A stretch of 64,000 nucleotides of DNA from Tritrichomonas musculus (taxonomy: Eukaryota > Parabasalia > Tritrichomonadida > Tritrichomonadidae), in NCBI GenBank assembly GCA_039105265.1, contig JAPFFF010000007.1, forward strand, positions 1,116,001 through 1,180,000, written 5' to 3'. How positions within the stretch are numbered: position 1 is the first letter of the stretch; the number at the start of each line of letters is the position of its first letter. The notes below the pieces were generated by a model. That model searched no databases. It was given only the letters and a program-made list of their open reading frames with translations, and was not told the origin of the DNA. Below are positions 32,631 through 42,916 of this stretch, in pieces. The translations under genes and the position numbers were made by a program.

Positions 32631-33404
32631 ATGATACGTACTGGTTCTCTTTCTGATCTTCTTAAGGATTCAGAGAAAGTTCGTGAGCCAATTATGGAGC
32701 GAGTTAAAAGGTTACAAGATGATATGCAGAAAAAAGTTCCTTTTAATACTCTCGATGTTAAAAATGATTTAACAAACGAACTTACCCAATTTCAAGAATA
32801 TATCATTAACCTTTCACAACGATGCCTTTCAAAACTTAATGATTGGAATAACACTTTAAATGGTATGGATACGGAAATTAATGAATATTCTGGTATTATT
32901 CTACGTACAAAATCTGAAATGGGATCACGCACAATCACACCTATGCTTTGTGAAGGTGGTGCTCCAATTCAACAGCCTCTTGATGATGTCTTATACTCCG
33001 AAAACCAATTTCAATTTCCCTCTTATCCATTTAATATTAATATGAATGTTCTAAGTAAAGTTGGACACCAAGCAATTGAATCAGAAACAAGTCAAGAAGT
33101 TGCTAATCAGCCCCTCATTTTGGCAAATAAAGCTGAAGATTTACAACCAGTTTTTTGGGGTCTTCAAACAGACTTATTTTCACCAATTCCAGAAGCTTCT
33201 TCAACTGTAGAACAGAGCGCATATCAAACATCTTTTTCGAATTTTTATGGTTTCAGCCCAATGCCTGATAATTCAGGAGAAAATGTTCTAAACGCTCAAA
33301 CACTTGAATCGACAGATGTTCCCCTTGGAAGTACTATAGACTTAAACGCATCAGATGGAGATGATGATGACGATTCAGGAGATGAAAAATCAGATTCAGA
33401 GTAA
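32631..33404 (+). CDS. Hypothetical protein with helical head and acidic tail
   Basis: This 257-residue protein has a helical N-terminal ~95 residues with amphipathic periodicity (EKVREPIMERVKRLQDDM, then LSQRCLSKLNDWNNTLNGMD), like a small coiled-coil complex subunit. The middle is Pro/Ser/Asn-rich and probably disordered. The last 20 residues are very acidic (DGDDDDDSGDEKSDSE). I do not recognise it. The acidic end could be a docking or actin-nucleating-type tail, but there is no WH2 motif to support that. Confidence 0.55.
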   Translation: MIRTGSLSDLLKDSEKVREPIMERVKRLQDDMQKKVPFNTLDVKNDLTNELTQFQEYIINLSQRCLSKLNDWNNTLNGMDTEINEYSGIILRTKSEMGSRTITPMLCEGGAPIQQPLDDVLYSENQFQFPSYPFNINMNVLSKVGHQAIESETSQEVANQPLILANKAEDLQPVFWGLQTDLFSPIPEASSTVEQSAYQTSFSNFYGFSPMPDNSGENVLNAQTLESTDVPLGSTIDLNASDGDDDDDSGDEKSDSE

Positions 33405-33816
33405 CTTTAATATTTCTTTCTTTCTTTTTTTTTTTTTTTACCCATTTTTTCTTCCTATTATAGGAATTATTCGTTTAAGATAATAAATATGATCATATTT
33501 ATTACATAACGCTTTTAATTTTTTATTTATCAACTATTTTTATCTTGTTCAAAATCAAGTCAAATGAATACTTCTATTCCATATCATCTATTCGCTTTTG
33601 AATTATTAAAATTTTTTAATTGGATATGAAACTGCATGCAAAATTTAATAATTTCTTGATTAATTCAAAATATAAACTTGAATCAAAAACGATAAGACAC
33701 TTCTGGTCAAAATTGAATTACATTTCTATACAAATTCATTTATTAAATGTTAAACAAATAAACGTATCCTCTTTTGAAATTCGAATTTTGATTGATTGAT
33801 TAACGTATGCTATATA
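33405..33816. other. Intergenic spacer
   Basis: A T run (33422-33439) follows the upstream gene's stop and probably marks its 3' end. The rest is AT-rich upstream sequence of the axonemal repeat gene. No other feature. Confidence 0.5.
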
Positions 33817-35247
33817 ATGAATCCACGTTTTAAATTCAGGAGGATACCTCCTCGTGAAGACATTACAGAAATCAAAGAACGCTGTAATAGTGATAGTGTA
33901 TCATTTAAATCTGATGAGTCATCATGGAATACAACTTATCGTGACGATTACGTTCGACATGGTAACGCAAAACGCGAGATTATTCCACCACCACCAGTAA
34001 GCATTAGTTTAGGTGGTGGATGCTTATCTCCTACACGTGAAGAAATGAGATCTCTATACATGAACACTTTTCACCCTTTTGAAAATCAAACACCTACAAA
34101 AGCAGTAAAACCACCACCAGATTCAGAAATAATACCAAAAATAAATATTCCTCCTGTTCTTTCTACAGCTCAAGAAGAAATGCTAATTACTTCAAAAGCT
34201 CATAGAGAGCCTGCTGATATTCAATCAGCCAGAGCTCTAGCATCTTATAATCGAGATAATCATTTTCGTGTGGGCTATGACAAAGTAACCAACTATACAA
34301 CAACAACAGCTTCTTCTTATTCTTCTCGTGGACGTGGTGAACGATGTAGTTATGATAATGCAAATATAGGGACTCATATAGAATTTGATAAAAAAGCTGG
34401 GCTTGGTCCACATGATAAACAACGCTCTAAAAGGAGATGGGCACCTCCAAAACCTGATGTACCGCTAATGGATCAGACAAAAACAAACTTTGATACTGGA
34501 TATACTAAGCCAGATTATTCAACAACAACACAATCCAGCTTTTACAAAGGACGAATGAAACCACCAGAACGTTGCCCACCTCCTCCATGTGCAGAATTCA
34601 GCCGTGAGCAAAATCCTCCTAAATGGAGGACCATGTATCAAGAAGAGTTTAAGCACAGGAAACCTATTCCAAATAAAATTAATAATGAAGATCTAAGAAA
34701 AACTCATTGGGATGTTGGACATGATAAAACAGAATGGCCAGTTCATGAGCCACCTCCTTCGGCAAGAAGAGAAAAAATAGATCAAAACCAAAACGAATCT
34801 AATATTGTTTTTAAAGGTGATGGAAAAATGCAATTTAATACAACAACGGGTGATATGATTGGAAATTATGATAAATCAAAAATGAAACCAGCTGTCCAAA
34901 ATAACAATTCGAGAGATGATCACATTTACATTGGTTCCGATAAAGTAAATTATCAAACAACAGCCAAAAGGGCTAATGAATATGCAGGAACTGGACATCC
35001 AGCTCAAATTTGCGAAGATCCAGATAAAGGAAGAGGCTGTCCTTTCTCTCGTGGCGGCAATTGGAGTCCATATGTTGGAAAAGAGATGGTTGATATTAAA
35101 CGATATAAACCTTATCCACCTACAGTTAGGCAAGATGGATCTTACTATAGGCAAACACACTTTGAGCTTGAAGCGACGGATAAGTTTAAACCAAGATATT
35201 CAACAACATATTGGAAAACAATTTGCAAACCAACACTTCAGGCATAA
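33817..35247 (+). CDS. Axonemal microtubule-associated repeat protein (SAXO4-like)
   Basis: This 476-residue protein uses the ATG at 33817 (upstream in-frame codons back to 33796 have no ATG). It is Pro/Tyr/basic-rich with at least five spaced copies of a motif H-x-x-x-G-x-D-K-x-x-Y-x-T-T (HFRVGYDKVTNYTTT, NFDTGYTKPDYSTTT, HWDVGHDKTEW, HIYIGSDKVNYQTT, HFELEATDKFKPRYSTT). This is the style of microtubule inner proteins and stabilisers such as PPP1R32/SAXO4. It would decorate flagellar doublets. The family assignment is by motif style only; it may be another MIP. It fits the other flagellar gene (CFAP65-like) in the window. Confidence 0.5.
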   Translation: MNPRFKFRRIPPREDITEIKERCNSDSVSFKSDESSWNTTYRDDYVRHGNAKREIIPPPPVSISLGGGCLSPTREEMRSLYMNTFHPFENQTPTKAVKPPPDSEIIPKINIPPVLSTAQEEMLITSKAHREPADIQSARALASYNRDNHFRVGYDKVTNYTTTTASSYSSRGRGERCSYDNANIGTHIEFDKKAGLGPHDKQRSKRRWAPPKPDVPLMDQTKTNFDTGYTKPDYSTTTQSSFYKGRMKPPERCPPPPCAEFSREQNPPKWRTMYQEEFKHRKPIPNKINNEDLRKTHWDVGHDKTEWPVHEPPPSARREKIDQNQNESNIVFKGDGKMQFNTTTGDMIGNYDKSKMKPAVQNNNSRDDHIYIGSDKVNYQTTAKRANEYAGTGHPAQICEDPDKGRGCPFSRGGNWSPYVGKEMVDIKRYKPYPPTVRQDGSYYRQTHFELEATDKFKPRYSTTYWKTICKPTLQA

Positions 35248-35416
35248 TAATTATATTATATTTAATATATTATTGTATGTTAATAAAAGATAATCATGTT
35301 CTTATATGAATTTTGTTTAATTGAATTTCAAAAATCATACGCAATTACATAAAAATGTTTATTAATAAATTACAAAAACGCTTCATATATACATAATAAT
35401 AAAAACAAAGGCATCA

Positions 35417-36322
35417 TTAAGAATCTAAAATTGTATTTTGTCTATCAATAACTTCTATTTTTCTCTCAAGTGATTGATATTGCTCTTTTAGACTTGTTAA
35501 TTCTTTTTGGGCATTTGCTAAATCTTTTCTTGTTTTTTCTAAATCGCTAACTTCCATTTCTAAATCATGAAGAATCGCTTCTTGTTCAACAATTTGCGAA
35601 CTCATTTCAAGCATTTCTTGCCCATTTATTTGCTTCTGCTTTTCATTTGATATTTCGAGTTTTAATCTTAATCTTGAATTAACATAATCACTCTGTTCTA
35701 AGTTTCCTTCTGTTTCTGCTAACCTAAGAACCAGACGCTTATTTTCTGCTTTAATATCGATTTTTTGTATTTTGGCTTTAGATATTTGATTATAAAGTTC
35801 ATTTTCTTTCTGAAGAGATTCTTGAAGTATATTCATCAAATCTGCATTTTTACTTTTCATCGATAGTATATTTGCTTTTTTATTTTGGTTTTTTTTTATG
35901 AGCACACTTTGAACTTTTAATGATTCATTTGACATAGATAATAAATCCTGTATCTGTTCTTTTAAATATTTATTTTCTTCTCGAACAAGTAGTAAATCGT
36001 TTTGACTTGTTTGCGTTTCACGGTTTGTAAGCTTACTAATCGATTGTTGGATTGCTTTTAATTGTCGATCAGTTTGATGATTAACTCTTTCAAGTGTAGT
36101 AAGCTCTTCATTCATTTTAGCATTGGAATTTTGCAATTCTTCTACATATTTTTCTAGTTCTTGGCTTTTATTTTCGTTATATTTAATTTGATTCTTCATA
36201 TCTATCAATAATTTTTTCAATTCTTCAATTTCATTTTCATATGCTGATACACAATTAGAATAAACCTCATCAATCGGGCCTGAACATGGTGAATAGGATT
36301 CAAACGGCCCAAATGTAGTCAT
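35417..36322 (-). CDS. Coiled-coil protein, 301 residues
   Basis: The ATG at 36322 is chosen (MTTFGPFESYSP); a TTG further upstream is unlikely as a start. From about residue 30 to the end it is a near-continuous heptad coiled coil (ENEIEELKKLLIDMKNQI, then RQLKAIQQSISKLTNRET, then RDLANAQKELTSLKEQY). There is no globular domain. Such proteins are structural (tether, axonemal ruler or cytoskeletal) but no family can be named. It is convergent with the axonemal repeat gene, 170 bases apart. Confidence 0.55.
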   Translation of the reverse strand: MTTFGPFESYSPCSGPIDEVYSNCVSAYENEIEELKKLLIDMKNQIKYNENKSQELEKYVEELQNSNAKMNEELTTLERVNHQTDRQLKAIQQSISKLTNRETQTSQNDLLLVREENKYLKEQIQDLLSMSNESLKVQSVLIKKNQNKKANILSMKSKNADLMNILQESLQKENELYNQISKAKIQKIDIKAENKRLVLRLAETEGNLEQSDYVNSRLRLKLEISNEKQKQINGQEMLEMSSQIVEQEAILHDLEMEVSDLEKTRKDLANAQKELTSLKEQYQSLERKIEVIDRQNTILDS

Positions 36323-38134
36323 TGATATCAAAATTTTGCTTAACGTAAACTAAGTTTTTTAATTTGTCCCTTCTTATCGTCCTCTCAAATTTGAATAAAG
36401 CTAAATATTTTTTTTTAAGTTATTAAGGCATGAATACCTTCATTCATTTCAGGTCGAGGCTCCCGCTATTACCTTAACCAATTGGGCTTAGCCCTCAAAG
36501 GCTCCCAAAGCTATTTAAAAGGTATTTTTCCTGAATAAAAAACTTTTTTATATTCTTTTTTTTTTATTTTCATCTTCTCAAAATTGAAAGATATGGTATT
36601 TTAAAAAAAATAATTTGTCCCTACTTATCGTCCTACTTTCTGAAGACTCATAGAAAATTTGAATTAAAAACTCTCAATTTTTTTGTGAATAAGGTAATAA
36701 TTAAAAAACTTAAACTGGGAGTCAAAAGTCGGACCACTTTCAACCTTATATTGGCCTTTTGAGCGGTTATTTTATTTTTCGTCTTCTCAATTTAGAACAC
36801 TTTTCCATTCAATTAATGGTCTGAGTTTTGATTCGTCTCAATTTTGCATTTTTCAATGCAAAAAAAATAAAAAAATTGAATAAAAAGATTTTTTTATTGA
36901 ATGAAAAATAAAAAAGATGAAAAGAAATGTCTTCCATCATTTAATCCAAGTAAGAATTTGCTAAAAAGTGTTCCAAAATATCAGAGAAATTAAAATTTAT
37001 ATTTGCGCCTTTCCGATTGAATTAAAATTTTTTGAGAAATTTTCAAAATTATGTAATATTTTGGTGCAAAATGGTTAAAAATAGAAAATATTGATAATTT
37101 TATGGAATAAATGAACAATTTGGAAATAGAAATCGTGATATTTAAAGAGAATTTCGCCAATATTTATTTTCTCCTAATTTTGGAAAAATGCGTTTTTCGA
37201 GATGTATCTTTTGTGTATTTTGAGATTTATTGCATTTTAGGCAATATATTATAATATTTTTTTTTTTTTCAATCATCTTGCGGTAGTTGCGGTATTTTGG
37301 AAAGAAAATTTATCATATAATCAAATATTGTTGGCTATGTTGTTGTATTAGATCATCAAACTCTACAGCAGATGCATTTAGTTAAGCGACATTTTCAAAC
37401 AAGAAGTTTTAATTATTCCAAATTCAAATTATAACTCATTTATTCAATTTTTTTAAAATAAAAAACGAATATATACATATATATATCAATTATTAAAATA
37501 GGATTTAGGATTTAAAATTAATATAATTAATTATATAATATTTAATTATAGCTAATATATACAAAAAGCTTTTTATATATAAGATATTCATTTTTTAGCA
37601 TTCAATTAAATTCTTACAGATACAAATTTATAAAATATATTATTTAAAATAATAAATAAATTAAATATTATCTATTTTTATATTTATAAATATATCAATA
37701 AAATTAAATAATAATATAAACACTTTAATTATCTTATAAATTATAGGATATAATTATTTTGAAAAAAAAAAGATTTGAGATAAAAAAGTAAGAAAATAAT
37801 TTATCAAACACAGCCAAAATAAAACAGAAAAAATTAATTTGAGATAAAAAGTTCAAAATTTTAAAAAATGAAAGGAAAAAAATATGTCAGAGAAATTTGA
37901 AAGGAAAAATGGTGGTCTGCCTTTTGGTTTTAAGTTTAGTTTAATATTTCTCTTAAAATTGAGAAAGTTTTCAAATTTTGAATAAATTCAAAAAAAATAA
38001 TTCTAAATTACATCAAACATATCTCTTTTTCACTTAATTATTAATATTGCATTTAATAGAATATTGATAAATATATTAATTCATTCCGAAGCAGATTTAG
38101 GATCATATCCTTGATTGAAAGGAAGTATTTCCTT
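36323..38134. other. AT-rich spacer with two short repeats
   Basis: I see no gene. It contains a near-perfect 21-base repeat TTTGTCCCTNCTTATCGTCC at 36363 and 36613, and an isolated G/C-richer patch at 36450-36510 whose reverse strand has a tRNA D-arm-like string (CCCAATTGGTTAAGG) but no T-arm. A (TA)n-like AT stretch spans 37470-37580. Length and lack of coding suggest an old insertion site. Confidence 0.45.
36363..36633. repeat. 21-bp repeat pair, 250 bp apart
   Basis: TTTGTCCC(T)TCTTATCGTCC occurs at about 36363-36383 and TTTGTCCCTACTTATCGTCC at about 36614-36633. They are in the same direction, about 250 bases apart, and followed by similar T/A-rich contexts. This may be a duplicated segment or a regulatory site. 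Confidence 0.45.
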
Positions 38135-40102
38135 TCAAAGATTAATTTTCATTGAAATATAAGGAAAAGATTTTTTGATAAAGTTTTCATCAATATTGAC
38201 CGATTTTCCATAAAGTTTCAAAGAATTCAGTTCAGATATGCTCTTAAAACAAGAATTTGATATTTGAAGATTATTTTGCGAAAAAAATTTTAATTTCTCG
38301 ATTTTGCTACATCCAATAAAAATATTTTCTAAAATTATTAAGTCTGCTTCACTTTGAAGCGAAACAGATTCAAGCAAGCAACAATTTCCAAAACAATTTT
38401 CACCAATTTCTATTTTTTTACATTTAATTTCAATTGATTTCAAATTTTTTGAATAAAAACAGTTGATAGCCAACGTCAGTTTAGAAAAAGTTGACACTTT
38501 CAATTTTTCTAAAGAATCACATCCATTAAAAATATCCTTTGGAATGACAATTTTTTTTTTACATTCAATTTCAACAAAAGAAAGAGAAGTACAACTTTTA
38601 AAGCAATTTTGATCAAAAACAACAAAGCCAGAATTCAATACAACTGACTCTAATTTAGTAGCATTAAGAAAACATTCTTTACCAAATTTAACGCATAATA
38701 AATTTTTCATTTCAAAATGAGTCATTCCTTCACAATTTTTGAATACATTATCTCTAAATAAAACTACCTTTACTTTTGAAAATTTAATTGAATTGAGTGA
38801 TGTACAACTATCGAAACAATTATTTCTGATGCTTAATGCAGAACATTTGAATTCAATTGATGAAAGATTTGCGGATTTTGAAAAACAAAATTTGTCTAAA
38901 ATTAAATTTGATGTATTTAAAAATTTTACATTTTTTAAATTTTTACAATTATAAAATGAAAAAGGATTGATTGATTTGATTGAATTCCCAGAAAAAGTGA
39001 GTGAGTGAATTCCCTTGTGCTTATAAAATGAAAAAATTTTAATATGAACAATGTCATTAGGAATAATTAAATCTCCAAATAAACAATTTTTTTGAGCAAA
39101 AACAATATCTTTACAAAATTGTTTTTTTATTTTATTCCACTTTTTGTGAATAAGGAGATTATTTTCAATGGAAAAATATTTATTGTCCAGATCAACTTCA
39201 ACTTGTGATAACTTTCTTGCTTGAGCACACCAATGGATATCCAATTTAACTAGGCTTGCTGGAATAAAAAGAATTGAAAGGGATGAATTTAAGAATGCAA
39301 ATTTGTCAATTTTTGTGATTAACGATTTTTTGACAAATTTTAATGATTTTATTTTTGATGATTCAAATGCGTTCGGACCAATTTTATTTATAAAATACGG
39401 CTGTGATTCATACTTCACGTATCTTGGAATTACTACATCACCTCTTGCATTAGGCGAACAAGTGATCTCTGCTGATTGGTTCTCTTTATATATTATATAA
39501 CAAATGTTTTTATATATGGCTGTTTCTCTTTTATTATTGATTGATGAAAGATCATCTTGTTCGTTTTGTAAATTGGATTTTATCTGTTTGAGCAATGTTT
39601 TAATATATTCACAGAATTCACTTTTTGTGTTTGAATAAAAATTTGAATATTGAAATGATTTTTCTTCAAAAAATTTTTGACAGTTTAATTTTCTTTCAAT
39701 TTTGGCAATTTGCGAATTCATTTCTGTTTGATTGATGACTGATTTTGATTCTGACCGTGTTCCAATAAGTATTCGAGTTTGATTATTTACATGTATTCTT
39801 TCAATAATTGGCCCCCATCCTTCATCTAAAAAGAATAATGTTTCTGGTTTTGAAAAATTAAATACAAATATAATTATTTTTGTACTTGAGATTAATTTTT
39901 TTAATAGTAATGTTGGCTTTACATCGCCAAACAAAATCCAAACATCACTGTTGTATCCATCTATTGGATATTTAATAACATCTGGAGTTAATGATGGATC
40001 ATACTTTATATTACGGAAAATTTGATTCGATTGATTTCCAAGATTGACAGCTTTGTTTTCCAACAATAGCAAATCTTCATCAAATTTGCCTAGAAATAAC
40101 AT
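38135..40102 (-). CDS. Rab/Ras-like GTPase remnant fused to BspA leucine-rich repeats
   Basis: This is a 655-residue protein. Residues 1-175 resemble the second half of a small GTPase fold: a hydrophobic switch strand (DVWILFGDV), beta-5 (KIIIFVFNFSKPETLFF), then WGPIIERIHVNNQTRILIGTRSES in place of the N/TKxD base-specificity loop. No P-loop (GxxxxGKS) is present, so nucleotide binding is doubtful. Residues ~225-655 are about 15 BspA-type (LRR_5) repeats (NPFSFYNCKNLKNVKF, then NCFDSCTSLNSIKF). Trichomonads have hundreds of BspA-like LRR proteins. Here the fusion to a GTPase-like head suggests an intracellular rather than surface role. It is divergent from the kinase gene at 40316, with 213 bases shared between them. 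No membrane helix or signal peptide. Confidence 0.6.
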   Translation of the reverse strand: MLFLGKFDEDLLLLENKAVNLGNQSNQIFRNIKYDPSLTPDVIKYPIDGYNSDVWILFGDVKPTLLLKKLISSTKIIIFVFNFSKPETLFFLDEGWGPIIERIHVNNQTRILIGTRSESKSVINQTEMNSQIAKIERKLNCQKFFEEKSFQYSNFYSNTKSEFCEYIKTLLKQIKSNLQNEQDDLSSINNKRETAIYKNICYIIYKENQSAEITCSPNARGDVVIPRYVKYESQPYFINKIGPNAFESSKIKSLKFVKKSLITKIDKFAFLNSSLSILFIPASLVKLDIHWCAQARKLSQVEVDLDNKYFSIENNLLIHKKWNKIKKQFCKDIVFAQKNCLFGDLIIPNDIVHIKIFSFYKHKGIHSLTFSGNSIKSINPFSFYNCKNLKNVKFLNTSNLILDKFCFSKSANLSSIEFKCSALSIRNNCFDSCTSLNSIKFSKVKVVLFRDNVFKNCEGMTHFEMKNLLCVKFGKECFLNATKLESVVLNSGFVVFDQNCFKSCTSLSFVEIECKKKIVIPKDIFNGCDSLEKLKVSTFSKLTLAINCFYSKNLKSIEIKCKKIEIGENCFGNCCLLESVSLQSEADLIILENIFIGCSKIEKLKFFSQNNLQISNSCFKSISELNSLKLYGKSVNIDENFIKKSFPYISMKINL

Positions 40103-40315
40103 TAAAGTTTAAGACTTATATAATATGCAAAAAAGCATTACGAACAAACTTTTTGAAAAATCTAATAGGTAAATTTTTTGAATGTATTTGAGATAAAATT
40201 TGTGAATACCATTCAAAAAGTTACCTCTAGATTTAAAAATTTTGAAACCAACTTTTTTTCGTTTTTCTCAAAAAGTTGAAATGTGATTGAAAAAAACGTT
40301 TTTTTTTATCATTAA
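40103..40315. promoter_or_regulatory. Shared divergent promoter region
   Basis: This 213-bp spacer separates the minus-strand GTPase-LRR gene from the plus-strand kinase gene. TATCATTAAATG (40306-40317) places a TCATTAA initiator-like sequence directly before the kinase ATG, matching the trichomonad Inr (TCA-Y-W). AAAAAGTTACC occurs at 40215. Confidence 0.35.
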
Positions 40316-42097
40316 ATGATTGTAGGACGCGTTGATAAATATAGAATTGATATAAAAGATTATATAATCATCAAAGAAATCAATAAAGGATCTTTTGGAA
40401 TTGTTTATGAGGTTAAAAATAATAAAACGGATCAAATTTATGCAGCAAAAGTTATTTTAAATTCCGAATCAAATCAATCAAAACAAATGATCGATCGCGA
40501 AATTGGAATAATGATGCGAGTTTCTCACCCAACACTCATGGGATTTAGAGGTTTTTCATTAATTGATTTTAATGGAAGTAAAAATATTACTATTTTGATG
40601 GATTTATTTGAGCATGGATCTCTTGCTGATATTCTCGAAAAAGTTAAAAAAGGTCTTTTGAATCAGAACTATGATAACACTACTCGCCAGATTATTCTTG
40701 TTGGAGTAGCTTATGGAATGTTGCAGCTTCACCAACATCGTGTCATTCATCGTGATCTTAAACCAGATAATATTCTTATGGATTCAGATTTTCATCCACA
40801 TATATCTGATTTCGGTCTTTCAAAATTTTATGATGCTGGCCATTCGAAAAGTCAATCAAAAATTTGCGGTACTCCTATATATATGGCACCAGAAGTTATT
40901 AACGGAAGTGCTTATGATGGAAAAGCTGATGTTTTTTCATTTGGGATAATAATGTATCAAGTTATTACAGATTGTACACCTTATCCAGTTTTCGAGAGTG
41001 GAAAGATGCCAGAATGGAAATTCCATCAGAAAGTCGTTGAAGAAAACTATCGCCCAGAATTTACTGTTTCGATTAAAAGATCTTTGCAAAATTTAATTGA
41101 AAGATGCTGGACATATGAACCAAGAAATCGTCCAACATTTGAAGAAATTTTTCATAAGCTTGCTTACAGTGAAGAATTTTCAATTTATGAAATGCTAAAA
41201 AATGAAGAAGAAGAAGAAGAAGAAGAAACTGAAAGCAGCAAAGAAAAGTATTATCTTGAAGATATTGATTTAGACGATCTTGCTGATTATATAGAAAATA
41301 TAACCAATAATGATCGTCAATTTCCTTCAGATTTAAATGAACTTAAGTCAAAAATAGAAGAACAGAACAGAATAATTCAAGAAAAAGATAAATTAATTAA
41401 AGAGAAAGAAAAAATAATTCAAGAAAAAGATAAAAAAATTCGAGAGCTACAGAAACAAAATAAGATGAATCAAGGAGATAATGATCATAATATAAATGCT
41501 TTAGAAAAAGATCAATCACATGATCAAAAAATTTCAAAGCGACCAAAAAGATCTAATGAAACAAATCATTCAAACAAACCAAATGAAAATTCAAATGAAA
41601 AACTAAAAGAATCAGCCAACGATTTAAACCAATCAAATAAACAAACTACCATATCAAAAGAATCAACAAAAATACAATCAGATCAATCACAAGAAACATC
41701 AACTCATAATAGAAGAAAACATAGAAGGTTAAAAGAAACAACACAAGACTTAGTAAATGATCAAAATCAATATAAAACAACAACAAATGATCCAAAGGAA
41801 TCAACTCATGAACCAACAAAAATAGTAAATCAACCAAAAATACCAAGCCAAGATCCAAAAATGCATATGGACGAATCCAACCAACCCAAAAAGCAAACTA
41901 AAGATCTTAAAACTATGACAAATAAAAATCCGAGATTAGTAAAACCTTCTACAAAAAATCCAAAAACTGAAAAACCAAACAATGCTAATCTAAAAGCTTC
42001 AACAACAAATGCTAGGAAAAAGAAACAACCAAATGATGATTTTGCAAACGCTCATAATGATGTTATGGATTTAATTGCAGAATACAATAATATGTAG
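40316..42097 (+). CDS. Protein kinase with Asn/Thr/Lys-rich tail
   Basis: This is a 593-residue protein. Residues 10-290 are a protein kinase domain: glycine loop NKGSFGIV (23-30), K45 in AAKV, HRDLKPDN (145-152) with catalytic D147, DFG (165-167), APE (191-193). All key residues are present, so it should be active. The RD motif and the activation loop resemble the TKL/CAMK-type kinases that dominate trichomonad kinomes; I do not name a subfamily. After an acidic run (NEEEEEEEET) come a coiled coil (360-395) and a low-complexity Asn/Thr/Lys tail to residue 575, with NAHNDVMDLIAEYN at the end. Its promoter is shared with the GTPase-LRR gene. Confidence 0.85.
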   Translation: MIVGRVDKYRIDIKDYIIIKEINKGSFGIVYEVKNNKTDQIYAAKVILNSESNQSKQMIDREIGIMMRVSHPTLMGFRGFSLIDFNGSKNITILMDLFEHGSLADILEKVKKGLLNQNYDNTTRQIILVGVAYGMLQLHQHRVIHRDLKPDNILMDSDFHPHISDFGLSKFYDAGHSKSQSKICGTPIYMAPEVINGSAYDGKADVFSFGIIMYQVITDCTPYPVFESGKMPEWKFHQKVVEENYRPEFTVSIKRSLQNLIERCWTYEPRNRPTFEEIFHKLAYSEEFSIYEMLKNEEEEEEEETESSKEKYYLEDIDLDDLADYIENITNNDRQFPSDLNELKSKIEEQNRIIQEKDKLIKEKEKIIQEKDKKIRELQKQNKMNQGDNDHNINALEKDQSHDQKISKRPKRSNETNHSNKPNENSNEKLKESANDLNQSNKQTTISKESTKIQSDQSQETSTHNRRKHRRLKETTQDLVNDQNQYKTTTNDPKESTHEPTKIVNQPKIPSQDPKMHMDESNQPKKQTKDLKTMTNKNPRLVKPSTKNPKTEKPNNANLKASTTNARKKKQPNDDFANAHNDVMDLIAEYNNM

Positions 42098-42352
42098 CTC
42101 CTTCACTAAACACAAATGATATATTATAGAAAAGTTAATATTGCGTTTTATATCAGATTATCATTCCTTAAAATTATAATGATTTTTAATAAATTTACTT
42201 TTTTTTGACTATATAATTTCTTTTTTAAAGTACTCGTTTGCTGTATATAAGCTTATATTTAAATAACTATTAATTTGGCAGGCAAAGAAATAAGAATTTT
42301 CGATTTAATAAACTCAAAATAAAAAAAATAAAGTAGAAAATGAAATATTCAA

Positions 42353-42916
42353 TCATAAGATTTTCAAACCATACTGTACATAATCTTCTTTTCCTGATGA
42401 TTGGATTTCAGAGGATTTCATTATTTTTGCTCTTTTATTCTTTTCAAGAACTTTTGCAGCTTCATAAAGTTCTTTATAATCAATTTTATAAAATGGCTGG
42501 TCAGCAGAATCATCACCTTCAGCAATTTCGTAAAATGTTATAACCGTATTTCGTAAAGATTTTTCTGTAGCCCATCTAAAAATAATTTCTGCCCATTCTC
42601 CAGGCTTTCGTGTAATTAATTTAACTTTCTTTTTATTTGATGGATCAATATACTCTGCATTTTGAGAATCAACCATTATAGAAACGATTTTGATTGCGTC
42701 ATCCATAGACATTTTTCTTTTAATTGCTTTATTGTTGAATAAATCCGAATCAAGTTCTTTGTCAAGATCAAGCGTATCCTTTTTCTGTGATTTCTTATAT
42801 TTCATAATGATATCTGTCCATGCTGAAACTTGAATTCTGGATGCCTCATGACTGTCTTCTTGGAAAGTGTAAAAAGGTGGAAAATCATGAATTGGAGGAA
42901 ACTTATACTTTGACAT
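42353..42916 (-). CDS. VPS25: ESCRT-II subunit VPS25
   Basis: This 187-residue protein is close to the usual ~175. The signature FPPFYTFQ (13-20) is conserved, with W33 in VSAWTDIIMKYKK, then LFNNKAIKRKMS, and WAEIIFRWA followed by RNTVITFYE matching the second winged helix. VPS25 forms the arms of ESCRT-II (with VPS22 and VPS36), which binds ESCRT-III on endosomes and supports sorting of ubiquitinated cargo. Two winged-helix domains are expected at ~15-105 and ~110-187. The start is the ATG in ATAAATGTC. It is convergent with the kinase gene, 255 bases apart. Confidence 0.9.
   Translation of the reverse strand: MSKYKFPPIHDFPPFYTFQEDSHEASRIQVSAWTDIIMKYKKSQKKDTLDLDKELDSDLFNNKAIKRKMSMDDAIKIVSIMVDSQNAEYIDPSNKKKVKLITRKPGEWAEIIFRWATEKSLRNTVITFYEIAEGDDSADQPFYKIDYKELYEAAKVLEKNKRAKIMKSSEIQSSGKEDYVQYGLKIL

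Noticed and set aside
36445-36515. tRNA-like string on the minus strand (CCCAATTGGTTAAGG)
   Set aside because: It resembles a D arm, but there is no acceptor pairing, no T arm with GTTCGA, and the distance to the only TCGA is too short. At best a relic.
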